DNA of 64,000 bases from Paenibacillus xylanexedens (GCF_007676705.1 NZ_VEBF01000001.1:930001-994000), one strand, 5' to 3'. Shown: positions 27,628 through 36,135, numbered from the stretch's first letter. The notes: a model not told the origin generated them from the letters alone. Translations and numbers: made by a program.

Positions 27628-28413
27628 ATGTATAAGCTGCTGACCGCTTCGTTAGCCTTGCTGATCAGCTTCCAGTTCCTTCCCATCCTGCCACATAGCG
27701 CTCATGGAAAAGCAGCCTATCTTGATCTTGCCGCAATACAAAGTTCAGATCATTCCACCCCAGCTCAGAACAGTCCATCCATGCTGCCCGTGACCGATGG
27801 AGATGCTTATCGCTCAAGTCATCATGCCTTTGCAGCACCTGTCATCCTGCTCGACGTGGGCCATGGCGGTATTGACGGTGGTACATCAGCCCAAGGTGTG
27901 CTGGAGAAAGACGTTAACCTCGCCATTAGCCAAAAGGTGTATCTCCTGCTTCGCAGCAAAGGTTATGCCGTCATTATTAACCGACTTGGTGATTATGCAC
28001 TTAGTGATGAGAACCGCTGGCTGAATAGCCGCTCCCGTCATACCAGGGATCTTGCCCAACGTAAAAGCCTCAGCGAAGAAGTGAGTACAGATATCGTAGT
28101 CAGCATCCACGCGAACTGGAGTCCCAGATCCACTACACACGGCCCAGTGGTACTGCACCAGAAGGAGGGCAGGAGCTATCTGCTGGCCCAATCCATTCAG
28201 GATGCGATGAACGATTTGTGCGGTACTAGGCGCAGAGTTGTGTGGGGTAAGCCCTTCTATATGTTGAATTACGTGAAGCAACCTGCTGTCATCGTCGAAA
28301 CCGGCTTTTTGAGTAATGCCGAAGATCGAGCCAGAATGAGTGATCCAACGGAGCAAAAACGAATCGCCCAATCCATCGCTAATGGCATTATTTATTACCT
28401 GTCGGTAGTGTAG
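27628..28413 (+). CDS. N-acetylmuramoyl-L-alanine amidase (Amidase_3, CwlD-like)
   Basis: A 261-residue exported zinc amidase cutting the bond between muramic acid and the stem peptide of peptidoglycan. A signal peptide covers about residues 1-25 (MYKLLTASLALLISF to HSAHGKA). The catalytic domain follows directly: zinc His in DVGHGGIDGG, zinc Glu in GVLEKDVNLA, the SIHAN His, and the catalytic Glu in IVETGFLSNAEDR. No wall-binding repeats are present, so it is the small CwlD-like type. The ATG at 27628 has AAGGAG 11 bases upstream. Its end overlaps the convergent deacetylase gene by 26 bases. Confidence 0.9.
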   Translation: MYKLLTASLALLISFQFLPILPHSAHGKAAYLDLAAIQSSDHSTPAQNSPSMLPVTDGDAYRSSHHAFAAPVILLDVGHGGIDGGTSAQGVLEKDVNLAISQKVYLLLRSKGYAVIINRLGDYALSDENRWLNSRSRHTRDLAQRKSLSEEVSTDIVVSIHANWSPRSTTHGPVVLHQKEGRSYLLAQSIQDAMNDLCGTRRRVVWGKPFYMLNYVKQPAVIVETGFLSNAEDRARMSDPTEQKRIAQSIANGIIYYLSVV

Positions 28414-29263
28414 GGGCAGCATGCCAGTTCCACACTTCGCGCACCAGATCACCAATACCTACAAACTCAACCTGACCCTGAAGACGGGAGATCGATTCAC
28501 GAACCACAGCAGATGTGTTCAACCCCGTATGGCCGACATGACCAATGACGACACATATATTCTTGTCAATCGCACGCTGAGCTGCCAGATCCATTTGCTT
28601 GCGAATGTGCTGCTTGGAGTTTTGATCATCCAAGAAAATGTCATTGCCCACAGGTGGCATATCTTTGGATATCGCGAGTTCACCCGCTACGGAGCGAAAA
28701 TTCGTACGGCTATCCACAAAGAAAAGGCCTCGTTCCCTGCATACGTCGAGCACAATCGACATGATGCGTTTGTCAGAAGTGATTTTGGAGCCCATATGAT
28801 TGTTCATTCCAATCGCGTGGGGCACATCATCTATCGCTTTCTCTACGCGTTCGCGGACTTCTTCATCCGTAAGATTGGATGTGATTGCGCCTGGGCCTAG
28901 CCACTCAGGTTTTCCTTTCTGGGGTTCCATGGGCATGTGCACAATCACATCCATTCCCTTTTCATGTGCTGCAATCGCATCTTTCTTCGTTGTTGGCAGA
29001 AAAGGCATTACGGCCACAGTCAGTTTGATTGGCATCGCCAGTATCTCATCCGTTCCCTTCATGTTGTTACCCACGTCATCAATGATAATTGCCATTCGTT
29101 TAGGCGTACCCTTTGATTTGACTTCGGTCACCGCTGCTGTGGCCAAGTCCGCACGGCTCAGTGAACCAACCAAAACTAAAATTCCAAGAACTCCTATTAC
29201 AATCATCCTGAAGATAATTTTGAATTCCCGATTTGATTTCAATTCTTTTCTCACCGTTCTCAA
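28388..29263 (-). CDS. Divergent polysaccharide deacetylase (DUF610/YibQ family)
   Basis: A 291-residue protein with an N-terminal membrane anchor or signal (about residues 17-42) and a divergent NodB-like domain. Motifs include MAIIIDDVGNN near the start of the domain, IVHMPMEP, GMNNHMGSKIT, FVDSRTN and VVIGHVGHT, where Asp and His residues likely bind metal. The substrate is unknown but probably a surface glycan. It starts with TTG behind AAAGGAGGGG at 7 bases. The gene ends inside the end of the amidase gene (26-base tail overlap), so their transcripts are complementary there. Confidence 0.88.
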   Translation of the reverse strand: MRTVRKELKSNREFKIIFRMIVIGVLGILVLVGSLSRADLATAAVTEVKSKGTPKRMAIIIDDVGNNMKGTDEILAMPIKLTVAVMPFLPTTKKDAIAAHEKGMDVIVHMPMEPQKGKPEWLGPGAITSNLTDEEVRERVEKAIDDVPHAIGMNNHMGSKITSDKRIMSIVLDVCRERGLFFVDSRTNFRSVAGELAISKDMPPVGNDIFLDDQNSKQHIRKQMDLAAQRAIDKNICVVIGHVGHTGLNTSAVVRESISRLQGQVEFVGIGDLVREVWNWHAAPTLPTGNK

Positions 29264-29411
29264 AATTGAACCCCTCCTTTTATCCGTGTCCTCATTGTTT
29301 CATAATGTAGGCATGAATATGTACGTGGAAGGTAAATGATACAGCGGTAAAAAATTGATTTACCCTGACCCACCAGGATAAGTTGAGGCGTTAAAGTGAA
29401 ATCAAGACATT

Positions 29412-29457
29412 AAAAAAGGCCTGTACATTGCTACAAGAGCAACATACAAGCCTTTTC
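29412..29457 (-). terminator. Terminator of tRNA-Leu
   Basis: AAAAGGCTTGTA pairs with TACAGGCCTTTTTT on the minus strand, directly after the tRNA 3' end. Confidence 0.78.
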
Positions 29458-29463
29458 TTCTGA

Positions 29464-29548
<85 letters not shown>

Positions 29549-29586
29549 ATATTATATCTCCGTAAGCAATCTCGGCGACAAGAAAT

Positions 29587-29615
29587 AATATATCATGCGG
29601 AATCTATCGTGTCAA
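29587..29615 (-). promoter_or_regulatory. Sigma-A promoter of tRNA-Leu
   Basis: On the minus strand TTGACA (29610-29615), a 17-base spacer and TATATT (29587-29592), about 40 bases before the tRNA 5' end. Confidence 0.8.
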
Positions 29616-29634
29616 CAGTGAAAATAATAACAAT

Positions 29635-29672
29635 AAAGCCCGAGCCAGACGTCCATGTCTGAGTCGGGCTTT
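29635..29672 (-). terminator. Terminator of the pectate lyase gene
   Basis: AAAGCCCGA pairs with TCGGGCTTT around a 20-base loop that contains AGAC/GTCT. It lies about 50 bases after the lyase stop. Confidence 0.8.
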
Positions 29673-29722
29673 ACTTATAGTTACTAGGAATTGACGCAAT
29701 GAAACCTGCGACTCCTTACTAT

Positions 29723-30676
29723 TTACAGCTTGGAAGGCCAGTTACCGTACCAAGCATAACCGCCTCTTCTTTCTTTATCAATATCACTTAGTTTGTATTT
29801 AACGACCCCGTCACGACCAATAAAGATCGGTTTATCCGTTCCCACTTCGTAGAAACGAGCCCAGATCGGTGCAGCTTTGGAATCAGCGATAATTTTGCTG
29901 TCTCCGTTTGCTCTTTCATACTTGTAACCCGTAATCTTCACTTTGTTAAACCATGCCTCCGCTCCGTTAATGGATGCCGTAATTTTAGCGGTAGCAGGTC
30001 TGGTTTTCAGGAATTTAACAATCGTTACACTCTCTCCAGCCGTCAGCGATGGTACTTCATAGATTCTTGCGCTTGCCGGTTTAAGGGAACTGGAATCATG
30101 TTGTTGTCCCCATGCTGTCAGCTTACCGCCTGAAACGACCTGTGTATTCAGAATCGCATCTACACCTTTAGCAACAGAGTTCTTACTGCGATTGGCAAGG
30201 GCACTGTCGATAAACGAGAAGTCACCTTTACGCGTTGCTACTTCATCCAGCATGTACATGACGTTAATCATGGCATCATCATTATAAGTGATGTGTTTGT
30301 GATATCCGGAGCTTTGGTACACTTGCGGCCATCCACCGTTCGAATACTGCATATTGATCAAAAAGTTGATTCCTTTAATTGCAGCCGCTGAGTAACGCGG
30401 ATCATTCGTCTTTTTGAATTCTTTCGCCAATCTTCTAATTTCTGAGTATGTAGCCTTGTTGTCAATCGTGGACTTCGCCCATTCTCCACTGGTTTGTTTA
30501 TAATCTTTTCTCCAACCTCCATCTGGCAGCTGGTTCTTCAAAACATCGGAAATACTTGCTGTTGTGCCTGATGCATCGGCAGCAGATACCGTTGCTACAG
30601 GGAGAACTGCCATTCCAACGGCTGAGAATACCATGGTACATGCTAGAACAAAAGTAACTATTTTTTTTGCTTTCAA
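29723..30676 (-). CDS. Secreted pectate lyase, PL10 (PelA) family
   Basis: A 317-residue extracellular lyase splitting polygalacturonate by beta-elimination with Ca2+. The signal peptide (about residues 1-34, to VSAADA) precedes a single PL10 (alpha/alpha)3 domain with the blocks GGWRKDY, NGGWPQVYQSSGYHKHITYNDDAM (positions about 110-133 hold the conserved His/Asp) and the C-terminal GGYAWYGNWP. I chose TTG at 30676, because AGGAGA lies 8 bases before it, while the GTG 9 bases earlier touches that site. No carbohydrate-binding module is present. It is a single gene with its own terminator. Confidence 0.9.
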   Translation of the reverse strand: MKAKKIVTFVLACTMVFSAVGMAVLPVATVSAADASGTTASISDVLKNQLPDGGWRKDYKQTSGEWAKSTIDNKATYSEIRRLAKEFKKTNDPRYSAAAIKGINFLINMQYSNGGWPQVYQSSGYHKHITYNDDAMINVMYMLDEVATRKGDFSFIDSALANRSKNSVAKGVDAILNTQVVSGGKLTAWGQQHDSSSLKPASARIYEVPSLTAGESVTIVKFLKTRPATAKITASINGAEAWFNKVKITGYKYERANGDSKIIADSKAAPIWARFYEVGTDKPIFIGRDGVVKYKLSDIDKERRGGYAWYGNWPSKL

Positions 30677-31054
30677 AGATAACACTCTCCTATGTTTGTT
30701 TTAATAAATCTTCCACTTCTACCTTACTTAAGATACGAATCCTCAAACCTCCTTTATTTGAATTTTTCGCACAATAAAATCAAATTCCATCCAATATGTG
30801 GATTGGATAAAACGATAATATGCAAAAAATCGATTTTTGTCAATATATGCAACTTAAAGAATATAATATCTTAAATTCTACATAACGGAATAGTTCTTTT
30901 AACTCATGACAAACCTATTCATTTATCCAAAATCACCTTCAACGAATCAATAATGACGTTTTTGTCATGAATGATACCCAAACTTGATGCCCTCTTTCAT
31001 ATAAAAACCGTAATTCCGATAACATTGGGGTACTACGAAGGGTTTTAAATGGGT
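30677..31054. other. AT-rich gene-free stretch between pectate lyase and riboswitch promoter
   Basis: It holds no reading frame I trust. One notable sequence is the inverted repeat ATCCAAT..ATTGGAT (30789-30808, 6-base loop), about 115 bases before the lyase start, a possible operator. The rest is low complexity. Confidence 0.5.
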
Positions 31055-31083
31055 TTGACAATTACGCATTTATGCAATATAGT
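31055..31083 (+). promoter_or_regulatory. Sigma-A promoter of the NlpC/P60 gene
   Basis: TTGACA (31055-31060), a 17-base spacer and TATAGT (31078-31083), placing the start of RNA near 31090, just before the riboswitch. Confidence 0.82.
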
Positions 31084-31109
31084 TTCAAATAGTTACAAAA
31101 ACTTAATTA

Positions 31110-31227
31110 TTCATTGCCGAGTTTCATGTTTGAAAACGGGGGAACCATTTTGGGTGAATTATTCTTATACATAGGAAATATAGGGAACCTTCTACCGAAC
31201 CCTTAGCTAACTCCGTAGGCATCGAAG
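31110..31227 (+). promoter_or_regulatory. c-di-AMP (ydaO/yuaA) riboswitch
   Basis: The conserved blocks of this aptamer occur in order: CGGGGGAACC (31137-31146), TTGGGTGAAT, AGGGAACCT, CCGAACCC and TAGCTAACTCCGTAGGC (31203-31219). The end arm GGCA faces TGCC near 31115. These riboswitches lie before cell-wall hydrolase and potassium genes and turn them off when cyclic di-AMP is high. No clear terminator hairpin separates it from the start codon, so the switch may act through the ribosome site at 31224-31231 or a hairpin I did not resolve. Confidence 0.82.
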
Positions 31228-31241
31228 GGAGAATATTGATT

Positions 31242-31706
31242 TTGAAAAAACTGATTATCTCCATTTTTGGAGCAGCTGTACTATTTACATCCGGGGCAAC
31301 AAGCACAGAGGCAAGCAGTATTAACTCCGTAGTGAACAACATGACAGGTATACCTTACAAGTGGGGTGGCACGACGCTGGCCGGCTTCGACTGTTCCGGG
31401 TTTATGAGATATCTTTTCAACAAATACAGCATTGAATTGCCACGTACTTCGCAGCAGCAAGCCAAAGCAGGTACTCCGGTATCCAAAAGTAACATTCGCA
31501 CAGGTGATCTGGTATTCTTCAATACGATGGGCAAAGGCATTTCACATACAGGTGTATATATCGGCGGAGGCCAATTCGCTCATGCTTCCAGCAGTAAAGG
31601 GGTAAGCATCACCAAGTTGTCCAATCCATATTTCAATGATCGTTACGTAACAGCACGTCGGGTAACCGGACAGTTTATGTACGATAAAATGTTAGGGAAA
31701 ATGTAG
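31242..31706 (+). CDS. Secreted NlpC/P60 peptidoglycan endopeptidase
   Basis: A 154-residue exported cysteine hydrolase cutting the D-Glu to meso-diaminopimelate bond of wall peptides. A signal peptide (about residues 1-24) is followed directly by the catalytic domain with Cys51 in GFDCSGF, His102 in SHTGVYIG and His114 in FAHASS as the triad. No LysM or SH3 targeting domain is present. I chose TTG at 31242 because AAGGGAG lies 9 bases upstream; an in-frame TTG at 31236 is too close. It is controlled by the upstream c-di-AMP riboswitch. Confidence 0.9.
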   Translation: MKKLIISIFGAAVLFTSGATSTEASSINSVVNNMTGIPYKWGGTTLAGFDCSGFMRYLFNKYSIELPRTSQQQAKAGTPVSKSNIRTGDLVFFNTMGKGISHTGVYIGGGQFAHASSSKGVSITKLSNPYFNDRYVTARRVTGQFMYDKMLGKM

Positions 31707-31718
31707 GTATGATATAGA

Positions 31719-31756
31719 AAGAGGAGGCTCCGGATCACCCGGAACCTCCTCTTTTG
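31719..31756. terminator. Terminator between the NlpC/P60 and CMD genes
   Basis: AAGAGGAGG plus CCGG pairs with CCGG plus CCTCCTCTT, followed by TTTG. It is shared by the two convergent genes. Confidence 0.85.
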
Positions 31757-31803
31757 TTTAGCTAGTCATGTATGGACCAATCTTTGTACTACCTTACCTG
31801 TAT

Positions 31804-32133
31804 TTAATGTAAAGCTTTCTGCACTCGCATTGCGCCTTGAGACAGAGCATGTCCGCCTCCGACAGCTCCGGCAACTGCAACGGTCTCCATGATCTCCTGA
31901 TCTGTTGCGCCCTTGGCACGAGCTTCTTCTACATGGTAGAAGGTACATACCTCATTGTTAGCGAATAGTCCAATCCCGAGCGCAATCAGCTGTTTTGTCT
32001 TCGCATCAATCACACCTGGCTGAAAACATTCTCCAGTAAACTCATGATACGACTTCACCACACCTGGCAGCACATCGCTTAATGCTCCAATCTGATCCTT
32101 GTAGGCATGAACTTTATCATTCATCAATGTCAT
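31804..32133 (-). CDS. Carboxymuconolactone decarboxylase (CMD/AhpD-like) family protein
   Basis: A 109-residue helical protein of the CMD/AhpD fold. The core FANNEVCTFYHVEEARAKGATDQEI has one Cys and one His, but lacks the CxxC pair of AhpD, so classical peroxidase activity is doubtful. The helical end AVAGAVGGGHALSQG is typical. I chose the ATG at 32133, with GAGAGGG about 10 bases upstream; the frame is open to 32205. It stands alone. The actual reaction is unknown. Confidence 0.8.
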   Translation of the reverse strand: MTLMNDKVHAYKDQIGALSDVLPGVVKSYHEFTGECFQPGVIDAKTKQLIALGIGLFANNEVCTFYHVEEARAKGATDQEIMETVAVAGAVGGGHALSQGAMRVQKALH

Positions 32134-32258
32134 TTGCAGCACACCCTCTCGGCTATAGTTACAGATCATCCTCACTGTACCTATCTTCTCACCCGAGTGA
32201 GTCATTTATGCCAAGAAATCATGGTAATTGCAAACAATTAAACGTTCATGTTCTAGCG

Positions 32259-32477
32259 TTACTCACTAAGTAAACTTTGGCGCGGCTCGCTGAACAACTG
32301 ATATCGGTAATTACGATCCAGCTTAACGACACGTCGATTCTGACGACGGATAAGTACCTGCTCGCCATCCCAGGCAACTACAATTCCTGTGACATCATTA
32401 GATTCCAGCTCGTCCCTCACTACTCTTACTTTCTCACCTGACAGACGCAGAGCGTCCAGTTCTGTATCACTGATCAT
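32259..32477 (-). CDS. Small conserved-looking protein, unknown function
   Basis: A 72-residue soluble protein with a beta-rich middle (VTGIVVAWDGEQVLIRRQNRRVVKLDRNYRYQLF) that looks like a small beta barrel, perhaps of SH3 or Sm type. AGGAG lies 8 bases before the chosen ATG; the ATG two codons earlier is too close. Basic residues cluster in the strands, so nucleic acid binding is possible but unproven. It lies between the CMD gene and a terminator. Confidence 0.6.
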   Translation of the reverse strand: MISDTELDALRLSGEKVRVVRDELESNDVTGIVVAWDGEQVLIRRQNRRVVKLDRNYRYQLFSEPRQSLLSE

Positions 32478-32508
32478 GTTCATGGCTCCTATAATCCAAA
32501 TTTATTTA

Positions 32509-32544
32509 CAAAAAGAGACCTAAATGAAATGTCATTTAGGTCTC
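32509..32544 (-). terminator. Terminator of the 109-residue hypothetical gene
   Basis: A perfect 13-bp palindrome, GAGACCTAAATGA with TCATTTAGGTCTC around four bases, followed by five T on the minus strand. Confidence 0.88.
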
Positions 32545-32596
32545 ACGTGACTGTATTGGACTGTCATGTCATTCGAAATTATGTCCCGACTGAAAG

Positions 32597-32926
32597 TTAC
32601 CGCTGCGCGTGCTCTTTGCTGTCGTTCTTCTCGAACCAAAAATCAAGCACTTTGGCGGACATCACACGTTCTTCAAGGTACTCCACTTGATGCGGTGTAA
32701 ATTGTTCTTTCCAAGAGAAGGACAACTCTTCGCACAAGCCTACAATCGTCAGTAATTCTGACCAGGCAACATAGCGTTTGTACCAGAAAAATTGAGGATG
32801 TTCAATCATATAGGGATAAAGGTCATCGAATTCCGTATGTTTACAATCCAGGGCACGTTCAAAATGAACTTTCGATTCCGCCAGCTTATCAATAAAAAAT
32901 TGTTCTGTTGCCGGTTGGTTCCCCAT
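32597..32926 (-). CDS. Hypothetical soluble protein, 109 residues
   Basis: A mainly helical acidic protein, rich in Phe, Trp and Tyr (HPQFFWYKRYVAWSELL, SFSWKEQFTPHQVEYLEER). The strong GAGGAGG site is 7 bases before the ATG at 32926; the frame stays open to 32980 without another site. It ends just before a strong terminator and starts about 100 bases after xpt, so it may form a unit with xpt or stand alone. I do not recognise the family. Confidence 0.6.
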   Translation of the reverse strand: MGNQPATEQFFIDKLAESKVHFERALDCKHTEFDDLYPYMIEHPQFFWYKRYVAWSELLTIVGLCEELSFSWKEQFTPHQVEYLEERVMSAKVLDFWFEKNDSKEHAQR

Positions 32927-33023
32927 GGTGTTGCCTCCTCTCCCTAACATAACCCCATTATAAATGAAATCCGCGGTCATGCAAAGGCATAGTTCAAAAA
33001 ATAGGCCCTATTCCTTTAAAATG

Positions 33024-33605
33024 TCACATTTCGTTATCGTCAAATTGTACCGTTCCATCGTTCAGGGAACGAATGCGTACCAAGGCTTCCACCGGAATAC
33101 CCTGTTCACGAATCGTGCGCGCTCCCGCCTGAAAACATTTCTCGACCACAACGCCGAATCCGACGAGCTCCGCACCGGAACGTTCAATAATTTTGATCAC
33201 TCCACGAGCGGCATCTCCATTGGCAATGATATCATCAATGAACAAAATGCGGTCATTCTCATGAATGAACTCGCGAGAAACCATAATGTCCGTTACAATT
33301 CCCTTGGTAAAGGACGGTACGCGTTCACAGTAAGCATCAGGATCAGCCAGAAGCGTTTTTTTGCGACGGGCGAATACAAGTGGTACTCCAAGTTCATGGG
33401 CTGCGGCAAAAGCAACAGGAATCCCTGAGGATTCTACCGTGATTACCCGAGTCACTCCACTTTCACGAAACCGGGCAGCAAACTCCCGTCCCATCTCCAT
33501 CGTTAGTGCAGGATCGATCTGGTGGTTCAACAGACCATCCAACTTCAACACCTGATCCGAGATGACGACACCTTCTTGTAAAATTCGTTGTTTCAATACT
33601 TCCAT
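33024..33605 (-). CDS. xpt: Xanthine phosphoribosyltransferase
   Basis: A 193-residue purine salvage enzyme making XMP from xanthine and PRPP. It has the usual length, the opening MEVLKQRILQEG, the loop ESSGIPVAFAAAHELGVPLVFARRKK, and the PRPP-binding motif RILFIDDIIANGDAARG near residues 121-137. The ATG at 33605 has GGGAGG 6 bases upstream; an open frame to 33731 is not used. B. subtilis xpt has a guanine riboswitch and a pbuX partner; here I see neither in the 200 bases upstream, nor a purine permease. ykvI is divergent. Confidence 0.93.
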   Translation of the reverse strand: MEVLKQRILQEGVVISDQVLKLDGLLNHQIDPALTMEMGREFAARFRESGVTRVITVESSGIPVAFAAAHELGVPLVFARRKKTLLADPDAYCERVPSFTKGIVTDIMVSREFIHENDRILFIDDIIANGDAARGVIKIIERSGAELVGFGVVVEKCFQAGARTIREQGIPVEALVRIRSLNDGTVQFDDNEM

Positions 33606-33756
33606 GATTTGACCTCCCAAGCCTATCCTATGAGGTAAAAGTATCATATATCTATCTATAAGTTCAAGCGAAATTGCCTGGGTGCTGTCCTTAAGGTGCA
33701 ATTCAAGCCAGAGCTCGCTTTCCATTGTCATGACTTTCGTGGGTCAAGCATACCTT

Positions 33757-33768
33757 GTACCATGGTAC
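33757..33768. promoter_or_regulatory. 12-bp palindrome between xpt and ykvI
   Basis: GTACCATGGTAC is perfectly self-complementary. It lies 42-53 bases before the ykvI start in the divergent gap. It might be an operator; no known consensus fits. Confidence 0.3.
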
Positions 33769-33809
33769 CCGCATGTCCAAACTATACAGGGGCCTGAGAG
33801 GGGAAACAC

Positions 33810-34865
33810 ATGAAACAGGCATTTCGGGTGCTGCAGATCGCATTTACATACATTGGAACGGTGGTCGGAGCCGGCTTCGCAACAGGGCAGGAAATATTGC
33901 AGTTTTTTACCCAGTATGGCAAATGGGCCACCATCACCATAGGCTTATCCACCATGCTCTTTGTCTGGTTAGGTACCAAAATGATGCTCATAGCTCACGA
34001 TACCGGTTCCCGCTCTTATGAGGATTTGAACAAACATTTATTTGGCCAAAAAGCGGGCAAATGGATCACATGGGTGACCCTTCTCATTCTCATTGGCGTG
34101 AACAGTGTCATGCTTGCCGGAGCAGGTTCCGTTTTTGTTGAACATCTGGGTTTGCATTATCAGACGGGTCTGATCGTCACACTTGTAGGTTCATATCTGC
34201 TTCTTGGTCGTGGCATTCAGGCCATCCTTCAGATGAATAGTATCGTCGTGCCCATGATGCTCCTGTTATCTCTGCTCATGATAACTAGCACCCTGCATCA
34301 TCCTGGTGCATCCCGATTCATAACGCTGACGACAGACTCAAGCCCTTTTCAGGTGTGGTTGTCTCCACTGCTGTATACTTCGTTTAATCTGGTATTGGCC
34401 CAAGCCGTTCTCGTACCCTTGGGTAACCAGATTCACAGTCGGAGTGTCCTTAAATGGGGCGGTGTAGTCGGCGGAATTGGTGTAGGTTTCATGTTGATGG
34501 CAGCTCATTTCGCCATGTCAGCGCAGATGCCAGGCATCATCCAATTCGAAATCCCGATGGGCAGCATTGCGTTTCAACTCGGGTGGGCAGTGCAATCTGT
34601 ATATGTATCCCTTATTTTTATGGAGATATTCAGTACATTTGTAGCAGACATCTATGGAATGACTCTGCAACTCAGACAACATATACGTGTGCATCCCCGT
34701 TTCATTACATTAACCATTATGCTGTTGTGCTACTCACTCAGTCAGTTTGGATTCAGTTCTCTGCTATCCATCCTTTACCCCATCTTCGGAAGTATGGCAC
34801 TATTCTGGGCTGCCAAATTGGTACTTAATCGCTGGGGCGCTTTTCGTGGACGCAACAATACTTAA
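33810..34865 (+). CDS. ykvI: YkvI family membrane transporter
   Basis: A 351-residue protein with 10 predicted transmembrane helices and no signal peptide. The opening FRVLQIAFTYIGTVVGAGFATGQEILQFF is characteristic of YkvI, a distant relative of amino acid and purine permeases of the LeuT fold; the GAGFATGQE break in helix 1 fits that fold. The substrate is unknown. GAGAGGGG lies 6-8 bases before the ATG. It is divergent from xpt with about 200 bases between, so a nucleobase link is a possibility only. Confidence 0.85.
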   Translation: MKQAFRVLQIAFTYIGTVVGAGFATGQEILQFFTQYGKWATITIGLSTMLFVWLGTKMMLIAHDTGSRSYEDLNKHLFGQKAGKWITWVTLLILIGVNSVMLAGAGSVFVEHLGLHYQTGLIVTLVGSYLLLGRGIQAILQMNSIVVPMMLLLSLLMITSTLHHPGASRFITLTTDSSPFQVWLSPLLYTSFNLVLAQAVLVPLGNQIHSRSVLKWGGVVGGIGVGFMLMAAHFAMSAQMPGIIQFEIPMGSIAFQLGWAVQSVYVSLIFMEIFSTFVADIYGMTLQLRQHIRVHPRFITLTIMLLCYSLSQFGFSSLLSILYPIFGSMALFWAAKLVLNRWGAFRGRNNT

Positions 34866-34954
34866 GACTTCACGGTTATGTATATCACGATGTTGATGAA
34901 CATCAATTGGTTCATGGCCATAACTCATCCCGCATACTATTTCCTTGAAGATGA

Positions 34955-34996
34955 CAAAAAGCCGCTGTTTCGCACAGCGGCTTGCACTTTTTGCTC
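34955..34996. terminator. Terminator between ykvI and the glycosyltransferase gene
   Basis: GCCGCTG and CAGCGGC pair around TTTCGCA. A run of five T follows on the minus strand, for the glycosyltransferase, and CTTTTT on the plus strand. Confidence 0.85.
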
Positions 34997-35004
34997 TTTT
35001 TTTC

Positions 35005-36135
35005 CTAGGCTTGACTGGGAAACTGCAAGTACATCTTTTTCAACTCATTCACCGACCTGCCGAGAGAGTAATGCGTTTTGGCTTTTTCACACGCTGAACG
35101 TGCAAGCTCATAACGGTAAGCCGGGTCCAGCATCACTTTTTCAAGTGCTTCAGCCAGCGCAGAAGGATCTTCTGCAGGTACGAGCAACCCATTGCTACCA
35201 TTCTCGATCTGTTCGGGTATACCACCTACATCCGTGCCGACAAGAGCCAGGCAACTCAGAGCCGCTTCTGCAAAGACAGAGCCAAATGCTTCTGCCCGTG
35301 AAGGCAATACAAAAATATCGAAGAATGGCATGAATTCCTCAGGGTGAAGTGTATACCCATAGAAAATGGTTTCATTATAAATGCCCAACCGCTGCGCCAG
35401 TTCTTCCAGGTCAGGACGAATCGGTCCGTCTCCAATAATGTGTAACACATAATCATGACCTCGACCCTTCAGTTCTGCACAAGCCTTGAAAAGAATATCC
35501 AACCCTTTTGCGGGAACAAGCCGACATACCGTGACCAGTTGCGGTATGGCATTATCATGAGGAATTGGCTTAAACCGCTTCTCATCGAATCCATTGGGGA
35601 TCACTCCAATAACATCAGGGTTCTTCACGTAAGGCCCCAAATAACGACGGAACGAATCCGAGACCGTCAAGAGGCGCTCCGCCTGATGCTCCAGCTCACC
35701 ATATATTGCAAGCAGGAATCGATGCTCAGGCCCATCTGTTTCAATGCGTCCATTCAGAATTAATTCTCGTTCATAACTGGAGTGAATCGTCTGAATGAGG
35801 GGTGTTTCCGGGAAAACCGTTTTCATTGCAAGTCCCGCAATCGGGTGGTGAGCATGAATTAGATCATAGGGCTTCTGAATACGCAGTTTGGTCCACCATA
35901 GGTAATCACGATAAGTTTGAATATATTTTTGGACAACAGGACTGTCCTGATATTCGGTCCAATCAAATGTTTCGAACTGAACTTCCTCTCTGCCCTTGTT
36001 GCGAATACGCTTCGGCAACGAGAACAGATCCATTTCCCACCTCGGGGTTGTAAACCTCTCTTGCATATACGGAATCATAGAGGATACACCTCCGGGCTGC
36101 TCCGGAGGAAAGAAAAGCGCCTGCAGCAATTTCAC
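35005..36135 (-). CDS. Glycosyltransferase family 4
   Basis: A 376-residue GT-B retaining glycosyltransferase using a nucleotide sugar. The N-terminal acceptor domain opens with ALFFPPEQPGGVSSM (glycine-rich loop). The C-terminal donor domain has VTVCRLVPAKGLDILFKA, IIGDGPIRPDL, and the EX7E motif in PSRAEAFGSVFAEAAL, then GTDVGGIPEQI. I chose GTG at 36135, with GGGGG 9 bases upstream; the frame reaches 36186. It stands alone, with no polysaccharide cluster nearby, so the acceptor is unknown (lipid, wall polymer or spore glycan). Confidence 0.88.
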   Translation of the reverse strand: MKLLQALFFPPEQPGGVSSMIPYMQERFTTPRWEMDLFSLPKRIRNKGREEVQFETFDWTEYQDSPVVQKYIQTYRDYLWWTKLRIQKPYDLIHAHHPIAGLAMKTVFPETPLIQTIHSSYERELILNGRIETDGPEHRFLLAIYGELEHQAERLLTVSDSFRRYLGPYVKNPDVIGVIPNGFDEKRFKPIPHDNAIPQLVTVCRLVPAKGLDILFKACAELKGRGHDYVLHIIGDGPIRPDLEELAQRLGIYNETIFYGYTLHPEEFMPFFDIFVLPSRAEAFGSVFAEAALSCLALVGTDVGGIPEQIENGSNGLLVPAEDPSALAEALEKVMLDPAYRYELARSACEKAKTHYSLGRSVNELKKMYLQFPSQA

